Part shown: positions 19,904-29,772 of the stretch, in pieces
How the letters are laid out: each line of letters starts with the position of its first letter
Position numbering within the stretch: position 1 is the first letter of the stretch
NCBI RefSeq assembly: GCF_016756615.1
Contig: NZ_AP023262.1
Span: forward strand, 3,783,501-3,847,500
Length of the DNA: 64,000 bases
Direction of reading: 5' to 3'
DNA from: Mesorhizobium sp. L-8-3
GTDB lineage: Bacteria; Pseudomonadota; Alphaproteobacteria; Rhizobiales; Rhizobiaceae
Position numbers and translations under genes: made by a program
Notes under the pieces: generated by a model
What the model was told of the DNA's origin: nothing
Database searches by the model: none
Seen by the model: only the letters and a program-made list of their open reading frames with translations

Positions 19904-20479
19904 CTATTGCTTTGTGGCGACACAGGATTTCTCGACGAGTTCGATCGCGTTGGCCGCTGCGGCCCTGTCTGCAGGCGTCGGTACAGCAACCGTCCAGGTT
20001 TTGTAACAGGTCGATGCGAACGCCGGCTTGGCCGTCGCAAGATAGACGATATCGCGGCAGAGCCACGGCGTTTCTGCATCGATGGCGACGGTTCGCACTT
20101 CGGGGGCATCCGTTGACCGCGATGGCGCGGATGCAAGGTCGTCCGTGTCGGACAGCCAGCGCACCTGTTTGATCTTTGTGAAATCAAACGCAATGGTGCC
20201 GGATTCCGCCCAGTCGTTTTGTGACTGCCTTATGCTGTGCAGACGAACGATGCACAGCCCGGGTCCGGGAGCAAACACTCCCACGAACGATGATGCATCC
20301 GACCGGTTCTCAACTACCAGGCTGCCGTTGACCATATTGCCGGGCAATGATTGTGATGGTGGAGCCGCCGAAATCAATGATGACATTGCCCGAAGGATTT
20401 TCTCGTCTGCCATCGCGTGATAGGTCGCCCCGAAAACCACAAGCGCAACAAGGGCAGCAAAAGCAGAACGCGCAGCCAT
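19904..20479 (-). CDS. secreted protein of unknown function
   Basis: A 191-residue protein with a signal peptide (MAARSAFAALVALVVFGATY HAMA, cleaved near residue 24). The mature protein has Cys near 75, 141, 157 and 186. I recognise no family. Two in-frame upstream ATGs exist (20506, 20491), but GGAGAGTGG lies just before 20479 and the signal peptide starts there. A 59-residue membrane protein gene lies 37 bp upstream on the same strand and may be co-transcribed. Base composition is less GC-rich than most neighbours. Confidence 0.62.
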   Translation of the reverse strand: MAARSAFAALVALVVFGATYHAMADEKILRAMSSLISAAPPSQSLPGNMVNGSLVVENRSDASSFVGVFAPGPGLCIVRLHSIRQSQNDWAESGTIAFDFTKIKQVRWLSDTDDLASAPSRSTDAPEVRTVAIDAETPWLCRDIVYLATAKPAFASTCYKTWTVAVPTPADRAAAANAIELVEKSCVATKQ

Positions 20480-20516
20480 TCCACTCTCCATCAGAATAGA
20501 CGCCAAGCTCGTCGGA

Positions 20517-20696
20517 CTAGCCGCCCTTCGTTATTTTGTAGATGGAACCGACGCACGCGATGAGAGCCAGAACAAGAAATACCCAGTTCATGGTGCTCAA
20601 GGTCGAACTGGGCGCCTCGCTTGCGCCAAAGATCGAAAACGCGAGATAGAGCGCTACGGCTCCGCTGATCGCCGCGGTTACTTTCGGGTTGTTCAT
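20517..20696 (-). CDS. 59-residue small membrane protein
   Basis: Translation from the ATG at 20696 gives MNNPKVTAAISGAVALYLAF, SIFGASEAPSSTLSTMNWVF, LVLALIACVGSIYKITKGG, then TAG. It has two predicted transmembrane helices (about 8-24 and 37-53) with a short polar loop and a positively charged tail. I do not recognise a family. It sits 37 bp upstream of the secreted-protein gene at 20479, same strand. Support comes from the hydrophobicity pattern and a clean start/stop; there is no strong RBS. Confidence 0.5.
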   Translation of the reverse strand: MNNPKVTAAISGAVALYLAFSIFGASEAPSSTLSTMNWVFLVLALIACVGSIYKITKGG

Positions 20697-21174
20697 TTAT
20701 CCCCCCAGAGGGCGCGAGGTTCATGCGCCCGAGAGAAGAAATCACACTTGGCGTTTATCGACAAGGATGGGGGCGCGCGCCGTGGCGGCAAGGCGCTATC
20801 GACAGAATCAATTGTTGCAGAACAGATCGTTGTTGAGCCTCACGCCGGCACCGCAGCATCCTGGTTCATCCCGACGGCAGAGCGCCTCGCCAAGCTACGC
20901 GGCCACTCCATCATGCCGATCGACGCCATGCCCGAGATCGGAGAACCGAGTTGCGCCTCGTATCGCGAGGCCGGTGACGTCGCCGTCTGGGTGCTGCGAC
21001 GATCTCGGCATAAGCGGCAGTGAGCGAAGCGCGATTTACCGCCGATGGAGCGGTAGCCCTTGACGGCCTCTCGCGCATTGTTCACTCCTACACGGAGGCT
21101 GCGTGGTTCGGTCAATTGAGACAAGCTCACGGACGGCAGCCACGTTGCTGCAGCAGCATGTCATGGAAGAATAA
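20697..21174. other. accessory-looking gap, no confident gene
   Basis: Short overlapping open frames on both strands (for example 20748-21023, needing a TTG start) have no recognisable domain. Composition is closer to the decayed region that follows than to the chromosomal genes before it. I see nothing firm in it. Confidence 0.4.
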
Positions 21175-21333
21175 ATGTACCGCTGGTTAATGATATTATC
21201 CTTGCTAGTTCTTTCCGGCTGCCTGGGAGCAAACGCTCCGATAACCGGCGTAGGATATTACCCTCCCGGGTCGGACATGCTCACCCAGAAGGGCGGCGGC
21301 AATCCCTATCTGGCTTGGCAGCGCGGATTTTAG
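21175..21333 (+). CDS. 52-residue lipoprotein with C-terminal NPYLAWQRGF
   Basis: Translation: MYRWLMILSLLVLSGCLGAN, APITGVGYYPPGSDMLTQKG, GGNPYLAWQRGF, stop. The hydrophobic signal ends in the lipobox LSGC (Cys 16), so the mature peptide is only 37 residues, lipid-anchored. GGAAG lies 7 nt upstream of the ATG. The C-terminal NPYLxWQRGF is shared with the otherwise different small lipoprotein at 32029-32184. Function unknown. A probable integrase remnant follows directly downstream. Confidence 0.7.
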   Translation: MYRWLMILSLLVLSGCLGANAPITGVGYYPPGSDMLTQKGGGNPYLAWQRGF

Positions 21334-21374
21334 GGCACTGGTTGCGCAGCCCCTTCGGTATCTACTTGGCCGCG

Positions 21375-21524
21375 ATCGGCTTCCAGGCCCGCGCCATCAT
21401 GGGCGCAACGGACAACACCTTACAGTTGGTCACCGACGAGTATGTCCGCGAGGCTGACAGGAAGCAGATGTTAGCCGACGCCGCCGCACCGCGAACGTAC
21501 CCGAGCAGATGCGGGACGCCATGA
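21375..21524 (+). pseudogene. possible tyrosine-recombinase C-terminal remnant
   Basis: This frame reads IGFQARAIMGATDNTLQLV, TDEYVREADRKQMLADAA. That resembles the end of phage/island integrases, where a GH motif is followed by a helix like RYTREADRKRLADAA. The expected His of the GH motif is missing (MGATDN) and there is no upstream integrase body, so if it is an integrase it is a short decayed piece. A frameshift near 21500 would add about 24 residues. The position between an orphan lipoprotein and a tRNA-end duplication supports an island remnant. Confidence 0.35.
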
Positions 21525-21663
21525 AGCGCCGCGCCAAGCTGTGCGTCGTCAGTTGATCGGTTCCAGCTGGCCGAATCGACAGGTGCAGTTCCGTGGGCTG
21601 CCCTTATTGGGGTGGCCACAAGGCGTGGGTCCGCAGTGATTCTTCGTAGTAGTTCCAAAAATT

Positions 21664-21690
21664 TGGTGGGCCCGGAGGACGGACTCAAAC
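21664..21690. repeat. partial duplication of tRNA 3' end (candidate att site)
   Basis: TGGTGGGCCCGGAGG (21664-21678) is identical to the CCA end of the tRNA at 22918-22932 (same strand sense); the match resumes after a 2-bp insertion as GGACTC-AAC. Such partial duplicates mark the far end of elements integrated at tRNA 3' ends. The enclosed interval is about 1.25 kb. Confidence 0.55.
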
Positions 21691-21799
21691 GTTTGACGCC
21701 TCGCATTTCACGAGGATCTTCAAAAGGATTCACGGCCAGACGCCCTCTGCGATTGCAGCCCCTGGGACACCGGGAAAGTCGTTGATGTCCATGGAACTC
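21691..21799. other. short gap, nothing recognised
   Basis: Between the tRNA-end duplicate and the end of the unknown minus-strand gene. No gene or terminator was recognised. Confidence 0.4.
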
Positions 21800-22522
21800 T
21801 CACGGGACCCAATACAGCGAAAGGTCGGACTCGGTAATGGGCTCGGTGAGGTTGTGAAAGCCCTCTACTGTAGCGTGCAGGAAGCGTCGTTGGACGCTCA
21901 GGGGCGCTTGACCTGACGTCGCGTCAAACGCCCTGACGAACTGTCGCGTTGTCACCATCGTATCTCCTGCGAGCGCACGCAGCCACAACTTGAACCGCCC
22001 TTCATTGAAGGTCGGCCCCACCATTTTGCCGCGGGGCGTTAAGTTAAAAGTCAAGCTCTCTCGACTTGGATGCGAACCAAGATTCGAATAGATGCTAAAT
22101 CTCTCCTGCCAGAACTCGCTTTTACCTCTATGCTTCTCAAGATCGCCTTTTACCTTGCTAAAGCCAAAGGCGCCGTGGCGCTTCATCGGATCGGTCTGGC
22201 TCCATTCTGTCGCCTTGCTAGGCATCGCCTCGAATAGCTCAAGGAGCTGACCAGTTTCGACCAAATCCCGAAGTGCATGTGTGGCGAGGGACCAATATCC
22301 GCAGGAGATCGCACGGCCGCCACCGCCGGCCATGTTGATGATCCGCGCTCCGAGATCGCTCACCATCTGCGACGGCGTAGACGAGGTCTGGCCGGTAGTT
22401 CGAATGACATCGTCGATGAGAAAACAACAGGAAAGTGTTGCCTGAACGAACAATTCGCCCAAGCTTCCCTTTGAGATCAGTCCGCGATGATTGCTCTCGA
22501 TGGGAGTTTCATTCAAGATCAT
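21800..22522 (-). CDS. unknown protein in the tRNA-linked remnant
   Basis: A 240-residue soluble protein starting MILNETPIESNHRGLISKGS. It has a helical region with GARIINMAGGGGRAISCGYW and later WQERFSIYSNLGSHPSRESL. The YSNLGSHPS and LVETGQLLELF patterns recall uncharacterised DUF5677-type proteins of mobile regions, but I cannot assign a family firmly. The start codon lies inside a perfect palindrome CATAGCT-GA-AGCTATG (22520-22535). The longer open frame upstream runs through an excisionase-like fragment in another frame, so I start at 22522. It is cargo between the presumed att repeats. Confidence 0.6.
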   Translation of the reverse strand: MILNETPIESNHRGLISKGSLGELFVQATLSCCFLIDDVIRTTGQTSSTPSQMVSDLGARIINMAGGGGRAISCGYWSLATHALRDLVETGQLLELFEAMPSKATEWSQTDPMKRHGAFGFSKVKGDLEKHRGKSEFWQERFSIYSNLGSHPSRESLTFNLTPRGKMVGPTFNEGRFKLWLRALAGDTMVTTRQFVRAFDATSGQAPLSVQRRFLHATVEGFHNLTEPITESDLSLYWVP

Positions 22523-22530
22523 AGCTGAAG

Positions 22531-22686
22531 CTATGACTTTCGGTGCCGCCCCTGCAAGAGGAGGTCGACGATGTTCTCCTGGTCGTCGCCAGGCAAGTCG
22601 CCGAAGGTGGAATCGAGCTTGACGCGATCCCACACCACGCAGCCGTCGACGCGCTTCGGCTTCGGCATTCGGCCGTCGGTGACCAT
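22531..22686 (-). pseudogene. excisionase/AlpA-type HTH protein, C-terminal fragment
   Basis: The frame reads MVTDGRMPKPKRVDGCVVWD, RVKLDSTFGDLPGDDQENIV, DLLLQGRHRKS, stop. 'DGRMPKPKRVDGxVVWDRxxLD' is the second half of the small HTH (AlpA/excisionase) proteins that precede integrases in rhizobial prophages and islands. The first HTH half is missing: an in-frame TGA stands about 15 codons upstream. So this is a remnant, consistent with a degraded element beside the tRNA. Confidence 0.5.
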
Positions 22687-22917
22687 GCGAATCCGCTGAT
22701 CGGTCGGACGGTCGGGCGATCCTACAGTCCGGCATCAGGAACGGTCGACACAAAGGACGAGGCGGCGCGCCAATGTGCGGAGGCTTATTTCCGGCTTCTG
22801 GCGGTTCTGGATGTCGGACCGCTGTCGACGTTCAGCTAAGCGGCTTTTACGGCTGGCTAACCGGTTGGCCAACCATCTTTGCTAGCCAGTGTGTAAGTCT
22901 TTGATTATGCAGGAAAA

Positions 22918-22993
22918 TGGTGGGCCCGGAGGGACTCGAACCCCCAACCAAGCGGTTATGAGCCGCCGGCTCTAACCATTGAGCTACAGGCCC
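22918..22993 (-). tRNA. tRNA-Ile2 (anticodon CAT, lysidine type)
   Basis: The minus-strand sequence starts GGGCCTGTAGCTCAATGGTT and ends GGGCCCACCA, with CCA encoded. The seven-pair acceptor stem is complete (GGGCCTG / CGGGCCC with one G-U). The anticodon loop is CTCATAA, anticodon CAT. The arm and variable loop (GCTCATAACCGCTTGGT) resemble tRNA-Ile2, whose C34 is changed to lysidine by TilS to read AUA, more than elongator Met. Its 3' end is the likely integration site of the adjacent remnant. Confidence 0.9.
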
Positions 22994-23105
22994 CACGCGG
23001 CTTGCCTTAGTTGCTTTTTTCCGTCCGCACAAGACGTTGCCGCAATCGGTACATAATCGGCTACTATCCGAGGTTGCCGACAGGGCTTGTTACATGGAGA
23101 CCACA

Positions 23106-23819
23106 ATGACGATGAAATTGCCCGCTCTCGCTCTCGCAGCAGCGATGGCCTTGCCGACCATCGCGGGAGCAGCGGAAGCGCCCATGCCGCCGCGCGTGGT
23201 GGTGATCGGCGAAGGCGAGGCTGCGGTGGCGCCCGACATGGCGATCCTGTCGCTTACCGTCATGCGCGAGGCGGCCACGGCGCGCGAGGCGCTCGACGCC
23301 AACAACGACGCTATGGCCGCGGTGATCGCCGCGATGAAGGCGGCCGGCATCGAGGAGCGCGACCTGCAGACGGCAGGCGTCCAGATCATGCCGCGCTATG
23401 ACTACACCAACAAGCCGGACGGCACGCAGGAGGCGAAGCTCGCCGCCTATCAGGTCTCCAATACGCTGTCGGTGCGGGTGCGCGATATCGCCAAGACCGG
23501 CGAGGTGCTCGACAAGTCGGTGTCGCTCGGGGTGAACCAGGGCGGGGGCATCACCTTCACCAACGACGATCCCGCGGCCGTCATCACCGAGGCCCGCAAG
23601 AAGGCGGTCGCCGACGCCATCGCCAAGGCGCGCACCCTGACCGAGGCCGCCGGCGTCTCGCTCGGCAAGATCCTCGAGATCTCCGAAATGTCCTTCGCGT
23701 CGCCGCCCATGCCCTACATGGCCAAGGCGATGCGCGCCGAGGACGCCGGTGCGGCGCCGGTCCAGGCGGGCGAGAATTCCTACAAGGTGCAGGTCAGCGT
23801 CACGTTCGAGCTGAAATGA
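23106..23819 (+). CDS. SIMPL-domain (DUF541) periplasmic protein
   Basis: A 237-residue protein with a signal peptide (residues 1 to about 21, ending AGAAEA). The SIMPL/DUF541 body includes VVVIGEGEAAVAPDMAILSL, ALDANNDAMAAVIAAMKAAG, GVQIMPRYDY and ARKKAVADAIAKARTLTEAA. E. coli YggE is the best-known relative and has been linked to oxidative stress; the molecular role is unclear. Three in-frame ATGs exist; 23106 has GGAG at 6-10 nt upstream and is chosen. An intrinsic terminator follows. Confidence 0.9.
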   Translation: MTMKLPALALAAAMALPTIAGAAEAPMPPRVVVIGEGEAAVAPDMAILSLTVMREAATAREALDANNDAMAAVIAAMKAAGIEERDLQTAGVQIMPRYDYTNKPDGTQEAKLAAYQVSNTLSVRVRDIAKTGEVLDKSVSLGVNQGGGITFTNDDPAAVITEARKKAVADAIAKARTLTEAAGVSLGKILEISEMSFASPPMPYMAKAMRAEDAGAAPVQAGENSYKVQVSVTFELK

Positions 23820-23888
23820 GGCGAGCTGAAATGACGTGAGGCGCGGAGGAAGCGTTGCCGGCTTGCGGGGCGGAACGCTTTCGACGCC

Positions 23889-23926
23889 AAAAGCCCCCAG
23901 GAGGCGCGAGCCTTCCGGGGGCTTTT
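23889..23926. terminator. bidirectional intrinsic terminator
   Basis: AAAAGCCCCC (23889-23898) pairs with GGGGGCTTTT (23917-23926). A/T tracts on both sides let it serve both the SIMPL gene (plus) and the convergent pccR (minus). Confidence 0.88.
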
Positions 23927-23942
23927 GCGTGAAGTCGGCCGT

Positions 23943-25355
23943 CTACATCAGCGCATAGGGTAGCATGCCGCGCCTGTTGTGATCGACGGCAAGGCGGCGC
24001 TTGAGCGGCGGCACGGCGCGCTGGGCGCAATCGGTCCGCTCGCAGATCCGGCACGATATGCCGATCGGGTCGAAAGCGGAGCGGGCGGTCAGGTCGAGGC
24101 CGTCGGCATAGACGAAGTCTCCGGCATAGGAGATCTCGCAGCCGAGCGCGATGGCGTAGCGGCGCTGGACCGCATTGAAGCCGCCGCTCGATTTGGCGAT
24201 TTCCGTCGCGACGCTGAGATAACGGACCCCGTCCGGCGTCTCGGCGAGCTGGCGGATGATGCGGCCGGGCATCTCGAAGGCCTGATGCGCGTTCCAGAGC
24301 GGGCACGCCGCGCCGTAGCGCGCGAATTGCAGCCGGGCCGCGCTGTGGCGCTTGGTGATGTTGCCGGCCCGGTCGATGCGGGCGAAGAATACCGGCACGC
24401 CTTTCATGCCTGAACGCTGCAGGGTGGAGAGCCGGTGCGCGACCTGCTCGAGGCTCGCACCGAAACGCGCGGCAAGCAGTTCCAGGTCGTGGCGCAATTC
24501 CTTGGCGGCAGCCAGGAACGGCTGATAGGGCAAGGTGAGAGCGCCGGCGAAATAGTTCTGCAGGCCGATCCGGCAGATCTCGACCGCTTCCGGCGTCCGG
24601 AACTCGGCGCGCCGGGCGATCGTGTCGATTTCGGCCTCGAGTTCCAGCGCGGCGATCTGGAAGGCCATCTGGAAGCTGCGGGTGGCGGTGGGCGCATAGG
24701 GGCTGAGGAACAGCGCCCGCGCCGCCGGATCGTAACGCCGCAATATCTCCTCGTTCGATCCCGCCTTCAGCAGGCGGACGCGGTGCCGCGTCTCCAGATG
24801 GTCCGCCAAGGCGGTGGCGGGATCGCGCTCGGGCAGGTCGAGACGGGCGGCGAGCCGCTCGGCGGAAACGTCCAGCTCATGCACGTAGTTGTCGACGAAA
24901 TGGAAGAAGTCCCGCACCTCCTCATAGGGCGTCGGCTCCGAGAAGCTGTTGGTGCGGATCATCTGGTCGTCGAAGCTGGCAAGCTGCTCGCTGTTCAGCC
25001 GATAGGCCTGGTGGCAGGAGATCAGTGCGTGGGCGAAGCCCGGCGCGTTCTGGGTGACGAGCTTCAACTCGTGGAGGGTCGGCGAATAGGGCGCAAAGAG
25101 CGGATCGGCGAGCGCCTCGCTGAGCGCCGAGAGCAAACGGTCCCCGTCGCTAGCCGAAAGCGAGGCGATGTCGATCTGGAATTTCTCCGCCAGCGACAGA
25201 AGCACGGCGGCCGAGACCGGCCGCTGGTTGTTCTCGATCTGGTTGAGATAGCTGGTCGAGATGCCGAGGCGCTCGGCGAAGGCCGCCTGCGTCGCCTTGC
25301 CCGCCTCGCGCAGTTCGCGCACCCGCCTGCCGATATAGAGTTTACCCGTCGCCAT
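23943..25355 (-). CDS. pccR: ScfR-family regulator of propionyl-CoA metabolism (PccR-like)
   Basis: A 470-residue cytoplasmic regulator. The N-terminal XRE HTH is LREAGKATQAAFAERLGIST then SYLNQIENNQRPVS (about 14-47), the middle has an ImmA/IrrE-like region, and the C-terminal short-chain-fatty-acyl domain has a Cys set (ISCRICERTDCAQR). PccR of Rhodobacter is known to control propionyl-CoA carboxylase; divergent placement from bioY-pccB supports the same role. The start at 25355 is preferred over 25385 because the extra ten codons coincide with a TTGCAA-type operator at 25356-25380. Confidence 0.87.
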   Translation of the reverse strand: MATGKLYIGRRVRELREAGKATQAAFAERLGISTSYLNQIENNQRPVSAAVLLSLAEKFQIDIASLSASDGDRLLSALSEALADPLFAPYSPTLHELKLVTQNAPGFAHALISCHQAYRLNSEQLASFDDQMIRTNSFSEPTPYEEVRDFFHFVDNYVHELDVSAERLAARLDLPERDPATALADHLETRHRVRLLKAGSNEEILRRYDPAARALFLSPYAPTATRSFQMAFQIAALELEAEIDTIARRAEFRTPEAVEICRIGLQNYFAGALTLPYQPFLAAAKELRHDLELLAARFGASLEQVAHRLSTLQRSGMKGVPVFFARIDRAGNITKRHSAARLQFARYGAACPLWNAHQAFEMPGRIIRQLAETPDGVRYLSVATEIAKSSGGFNAVQRRYAIALGCEISYAGDFVYADGLDLTARSAFDPIGISCRICERTDCAQRAVPPLKRRLAVDHNRRGMLPYALM

Positions 25356-25380
25356 GTTCGCAACTTTGCAATTCGCAACA
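25356..25380. promoter_or_regulatory. probable PccR operator (TTTGCAA motif)
   Basis: TTCGCAACTTTGCAATTCGC contains a central TTTGCAA flanked by two TTCGCAA copies, immediately upstream of the pccR start codon. RamB/ScfR-family regulators recognise TTTGCAA-type sequences, so autoregulation, perhaps also control of the divergent bioY-pccB operon, is likely. Confidence 0.6.
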
Positions 25381-25444
25381 TTCAAATTTCTACACTACGC
25401 TTTTGCGCCTTTTCAAATGTTTTCTTCGCAGCCCCTCCGGGACT

Positions 25445-25550
25445 AAAGCATGTCTCCCGAAAGTGGGTACCGGTTTCGGGACGAGGACATGCGTCAAATC
25501 AAAGACCTGCTGCGTGGCGCGTGAATTCGTTTCGCGCGCCATGCAGCAGG
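25445..25550 (+). repeat. RIME-like double-hairpin repeat, copy C
   Basis: Hairpin 1 (about 25448-25492) repeats CATGTCTCCCGAAAGTGGG, ACCGG, TTTCGGGAC from copies A and B. Hairpin 2 is CCTGCTGCGTGGCGCG (25506-25521) against CGCGCGCCATGCAGCAGG (25533-25550). It lies in the leader between pccR and bioY, ending 36 bp before bioY. Confidence 0.88.
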
Positions 25551-25586
25551 TGGGTTTTGGCCGATTGCGGCCGAGAGGAGAGATCT

Positions 25587-26162
25587 ATGACCCTGTTTCA
25601 TGCGCTCGCGCGCCGGGAGTCCGGCTTCGCGCTGAATGCGGCGACCGTCGTGGTCAGCTCGCTGCTGCTTGCTTTGTCTGCGCGGATTTCCGTGCCCTTC
25701 TATCCCGTGCCGCTCACCATGCAGACCTTCGTCGTCATCGGGCTCGGCCTCGCGCTTGGGCCGTGGCGGGCCGCCGCGGCGGTGCTTCTCTATCTCGTCG
25801 AGGGTGCGGCGGGCCTTCCCGTCTTCGCCGGAACGCCCGAGAAAGGCATCGGCATCGCCTATATGATGGGGCCGACGGGCGGCTATCTCGTCGGCTATCT
25901 GCCGGCGGCGCTGCTCGGCGGGTGGCTCGCCATGCGCGGTTGGGACCGGAACCCGCTCAGCGCCATGGCCGCTGCGCTGCTCGCCGGCGCCGTGATCTAT
26001 GTGCCGGGCCTGTTGTGGCTGGGCACCGTTATCGGCTTCGACAAGCCCGTGCTCGCCTTCGGCCTCTATCCCTTCGTGTTCGGCGACATCTGCAAGGCGC
26101 TGCTTGCCGCCATCACCTTCCCCGCCGCCTGGAAGTGGCTTTCGGCGCGAGGCGCCAACTGA
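25587..26162 (+). CDS. bioY: biotin transporter BioY (S component)
   Basis: A 191-residue inner-membrane protein with six hydrophobic segments. BioY hallmarks are ISVPFYPVPLTMQTFVVIGL near the N-terminus, LYLVEGAAGLPVFAG, and GPTGGYLVGYLPAALLGG. It is the biotin-binding S component of an ECF importer and can work alone in some bacteria; no bioMN is present here. The RBS GAGAGGAG is 6-8 nt before the ATG. The stop codon overlaps the pccB start by one base, so biotin uptake is translationally linked to a biotin-dependent carboxylase. Confidence 0.93.
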   Translation: MTLFHALARRESGFALNAATVVVSSLLLALSARISVPFYPVPLTMQTFVVIGLGLALGPWRAAAAVLLYLVEGAAGLPVFAGTPEKGIGIAYMMGPTGGYLVGYLPAALLGGWLAMRGWDRNPLSAMAAALLAGAVIYVPGLLWLGTVIGFDKPVLAFGLYPFVFGDICKALLAAITFPAAWKWLSARGAN

Positions 26163-27694
26163 TGCGCGCCGTCCTCGAACAGCTTGAAGCCCGTCGCGCC
26201 GAGGCGCGCCTCGGCGGCGGGCAGAAACGCGTCGACGCCCAGCACGCCAAAGGCAAGCTGACCGCCCGCGAGCGGCTGGATGTCCTGCTCGACGAGGGTT
26301 CGTTCGAAGAGTTCGACATGTATGTCACCCATCGCGCGACCGATTTCGGCATGGCCGGCCAGAAGATCGCCGGCGACGGTGTGGTCACCGGCTGGGGCAC
26401 GATCAATGGCCGCCTGGTCTATGTCTTCTCGCAGGACTTCACGGTGCTGGGCGGCTCGCTGTCGGAGACGCATGCCCAGAAGATCTGCAAGATCATGGAT
26501 ATGGCCGTGCGCAACGGCGCGCCGGTCATCGGGCTGAACGATTCCGGCGGCGCCCGCATCCAGGAAGGCGTCGCCTCGCTCGCCGGCTATGCCGACGTCT
26601 TCAAGCGCAATGTCGACGCCTCCGGCGTCATCCCGCAGATATCGGTGATCATGGGTCCCTGCGCCGGCGGCGCGGTCTATTCGCCCGCCATGACCGACTT
26701 CATCTTCATGGTCCGCGACAGCTCCTACATGTTCGTGACCGGCCCCGACGTGGTAAAGACCGTCACCAACGAGATCGTGACCGCGGAAGAACTCGGCGGC
26801 GCGCGCACGCACACCGCGAAGTCCTCCGTCGCCGACGGCGCGTTCGACAACGACATCGAGGCGCTCGAAGCCATCCGCAGGCTGTTCGACTTCCTGCCGC
26901 TCAGCAATCGCGACGAGCCGCCGACACGGCCCTTCCACGACGACCCCGGCCGCATCGAGATGCGGCTCGACACGCTGATCCCCGACAGCGCCAACAAGCC
27001 CTACGACATGAAGGAACTGATCCTGGCGATCGCGGATGAAGGCGATTTCTTCGAGATCCAGGAGGCCTTCGCCCGCAACATCATCGTCGGCTTCATGCGC
27101 ATCGAGGGCCAGACGGTGGGCGTCGTCGCCAACCAGCCGATGGTGCTGGCCGGCTGTCTCGACATCGATTCCTCGCGCAAGGCGGCGCGTTTCGTGCGCT
27201 TCTGCGACGCCTTCTCGATCCCGCTGCTCACGCTTGTGGACGTGCCGGGTTTCCTGCCTGGGACCGCGCAGGAGTATGGCGGCGTCATCAAGCACGGCGC
27301 CAAGCTGCTCTTCGCCTATAGCGAGGCGACCGTGCCGATGGTCACGCTGATCACCCGCAAGGCCTATGGCGGCGCCTATGACGTGATGGCCTCGAAGCAT
27401 ATCGGCGCCGACGTCAACTATGCCTGGCCGACGGCCGAGATCGCGGTGATGGGCGCCAAGGGTGCGACCGAGATCCTCTACCGCTCGGAATTGGACGACC
27501 CCGCCAGGATCGCGGAGCGGACCAAGGACTATGAGGAACGCTTTGCCAATCCGTTCGTGGCGGCCGAGCGCGGCTTCATCGACGAGGTCATCATGCCGCA
27601 TTCCTCACGCAAGCGCATCGCCCGGGCCTTCGCGGCGTTACGCGGCAAGTCCGTCGAGACCCGCTGGAAGAAGCACGACACCATACCGCTATGA
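26162..27694 (+). CDS. pccB: propionyl-CoA carboxylase beta (carboxyltransferase) subunit
   Basis: A 510-residue subunit that moves CO2 from carboxybiotin to propionyl-CoA, giving methylmalonyl-CoA. N- and C-terminal crotonase-like halves are seen: LNDSGGARIQEGVASLAGYA with VIMGPCAGGAVYSPAMTDF in the first, DVPGFLPGTAQEYGGVIKHG and TRKAYGGAYDVMASKH in the second. Length is normal for PccB. The ATG shares a base with the bioY stop. pccA follows 67 bp downstream after a decayed RIME-like repeat. Specificity (propionyl versus acetyl) is inferred from the pccR and mutase neighbours. Confidence 0.95.
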   Translation: MRAVLEQLEARRAEARLGGGQKRVDAQHAKGKLTARERLDVLLDEGSFEEFDMYVTHRATDFGMAGQKIAGDGVVTGWGTINGRLVYVFSQDFTVLGGSLSETHAQKICKIMDMAVRNGAPVIGLNDSGGARIQEGVASLAGYADVFKRNVDASGVIPQISVIMGPCAGGAVYSPAMTDFIFMVRDSSYMFVTGPDVVKTVTNEIVTAEELGGARTHTAKSSVADGAFDNDIEALEAIRRLFDFLPLSNRDEPPTRPFHDDPGRIEMRLDTLIPDSANKPYDMKELILAIADEGDFFEIQEAFARNIIVGFMRIEGQTVGVVANQPMVLAGCLDIDSSRKAARFVRFCDAFSIPLLTLVDVPGFLPGTAQEYGGVIKHGAKLLFAYSEATVPMVTLITRKAYGGAYDVMASKHIGADVNYAWPTAEIAVMGAKGATEILYRSELDDPARIAERTKDYEERFANPFVAAERGFIDEVIMPHSSRKRIARAFAALRGKSVETRWKKHDTIPL

Positions 27695-27699
27695 AAGGG

Positions 27700-27748
27700 C
27701 GCATGACCTTGTCCAGGAACCTGGTTCCACTCATGGAGATCATGCGCG
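27700..27748. repeat. decayed RIME-like hairpin between pccB and pccA
   Basis: GCGCATGACCTTGTCC then AACCTGGTTCCACT and GGAGATCATGCGC aligns over its length with hairpin 1 of the RIME-like copies; outer arms GCGCATGA / TCATGCGC still pair. It fills most of the 67-bp pccB-pccA spacer and could affect message processing within the operon. Confidence 0.7.
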
Positions 27749-27761
27749 GGAGCGCCGCCTG

Positions 27762-29765
<2,004 letters not shown>

Positions 29766-29772
29766 GGCGACG

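Noticed and set aside
20748..21023. 91-codon plus-strand frame after the small membrane gene
   Set aside because: It needs a TTG start, has no RBS or recognised domain, and overlaps an equally long antisense frame. Left unannotated.
22543..22839. 98-codon plus-strand frame upstream of the tRNA
   Set aside because: It is antisense to the excisionase-like fragment, which has the more convincing protein pattern.
25403..26159. Long in-frame extension upstream of PccB
   Set aside because: It crosses a RIME-like repeat and bioY out of frame; PccB homology begins at 26162 and the ATG overlaps the bioY stop.
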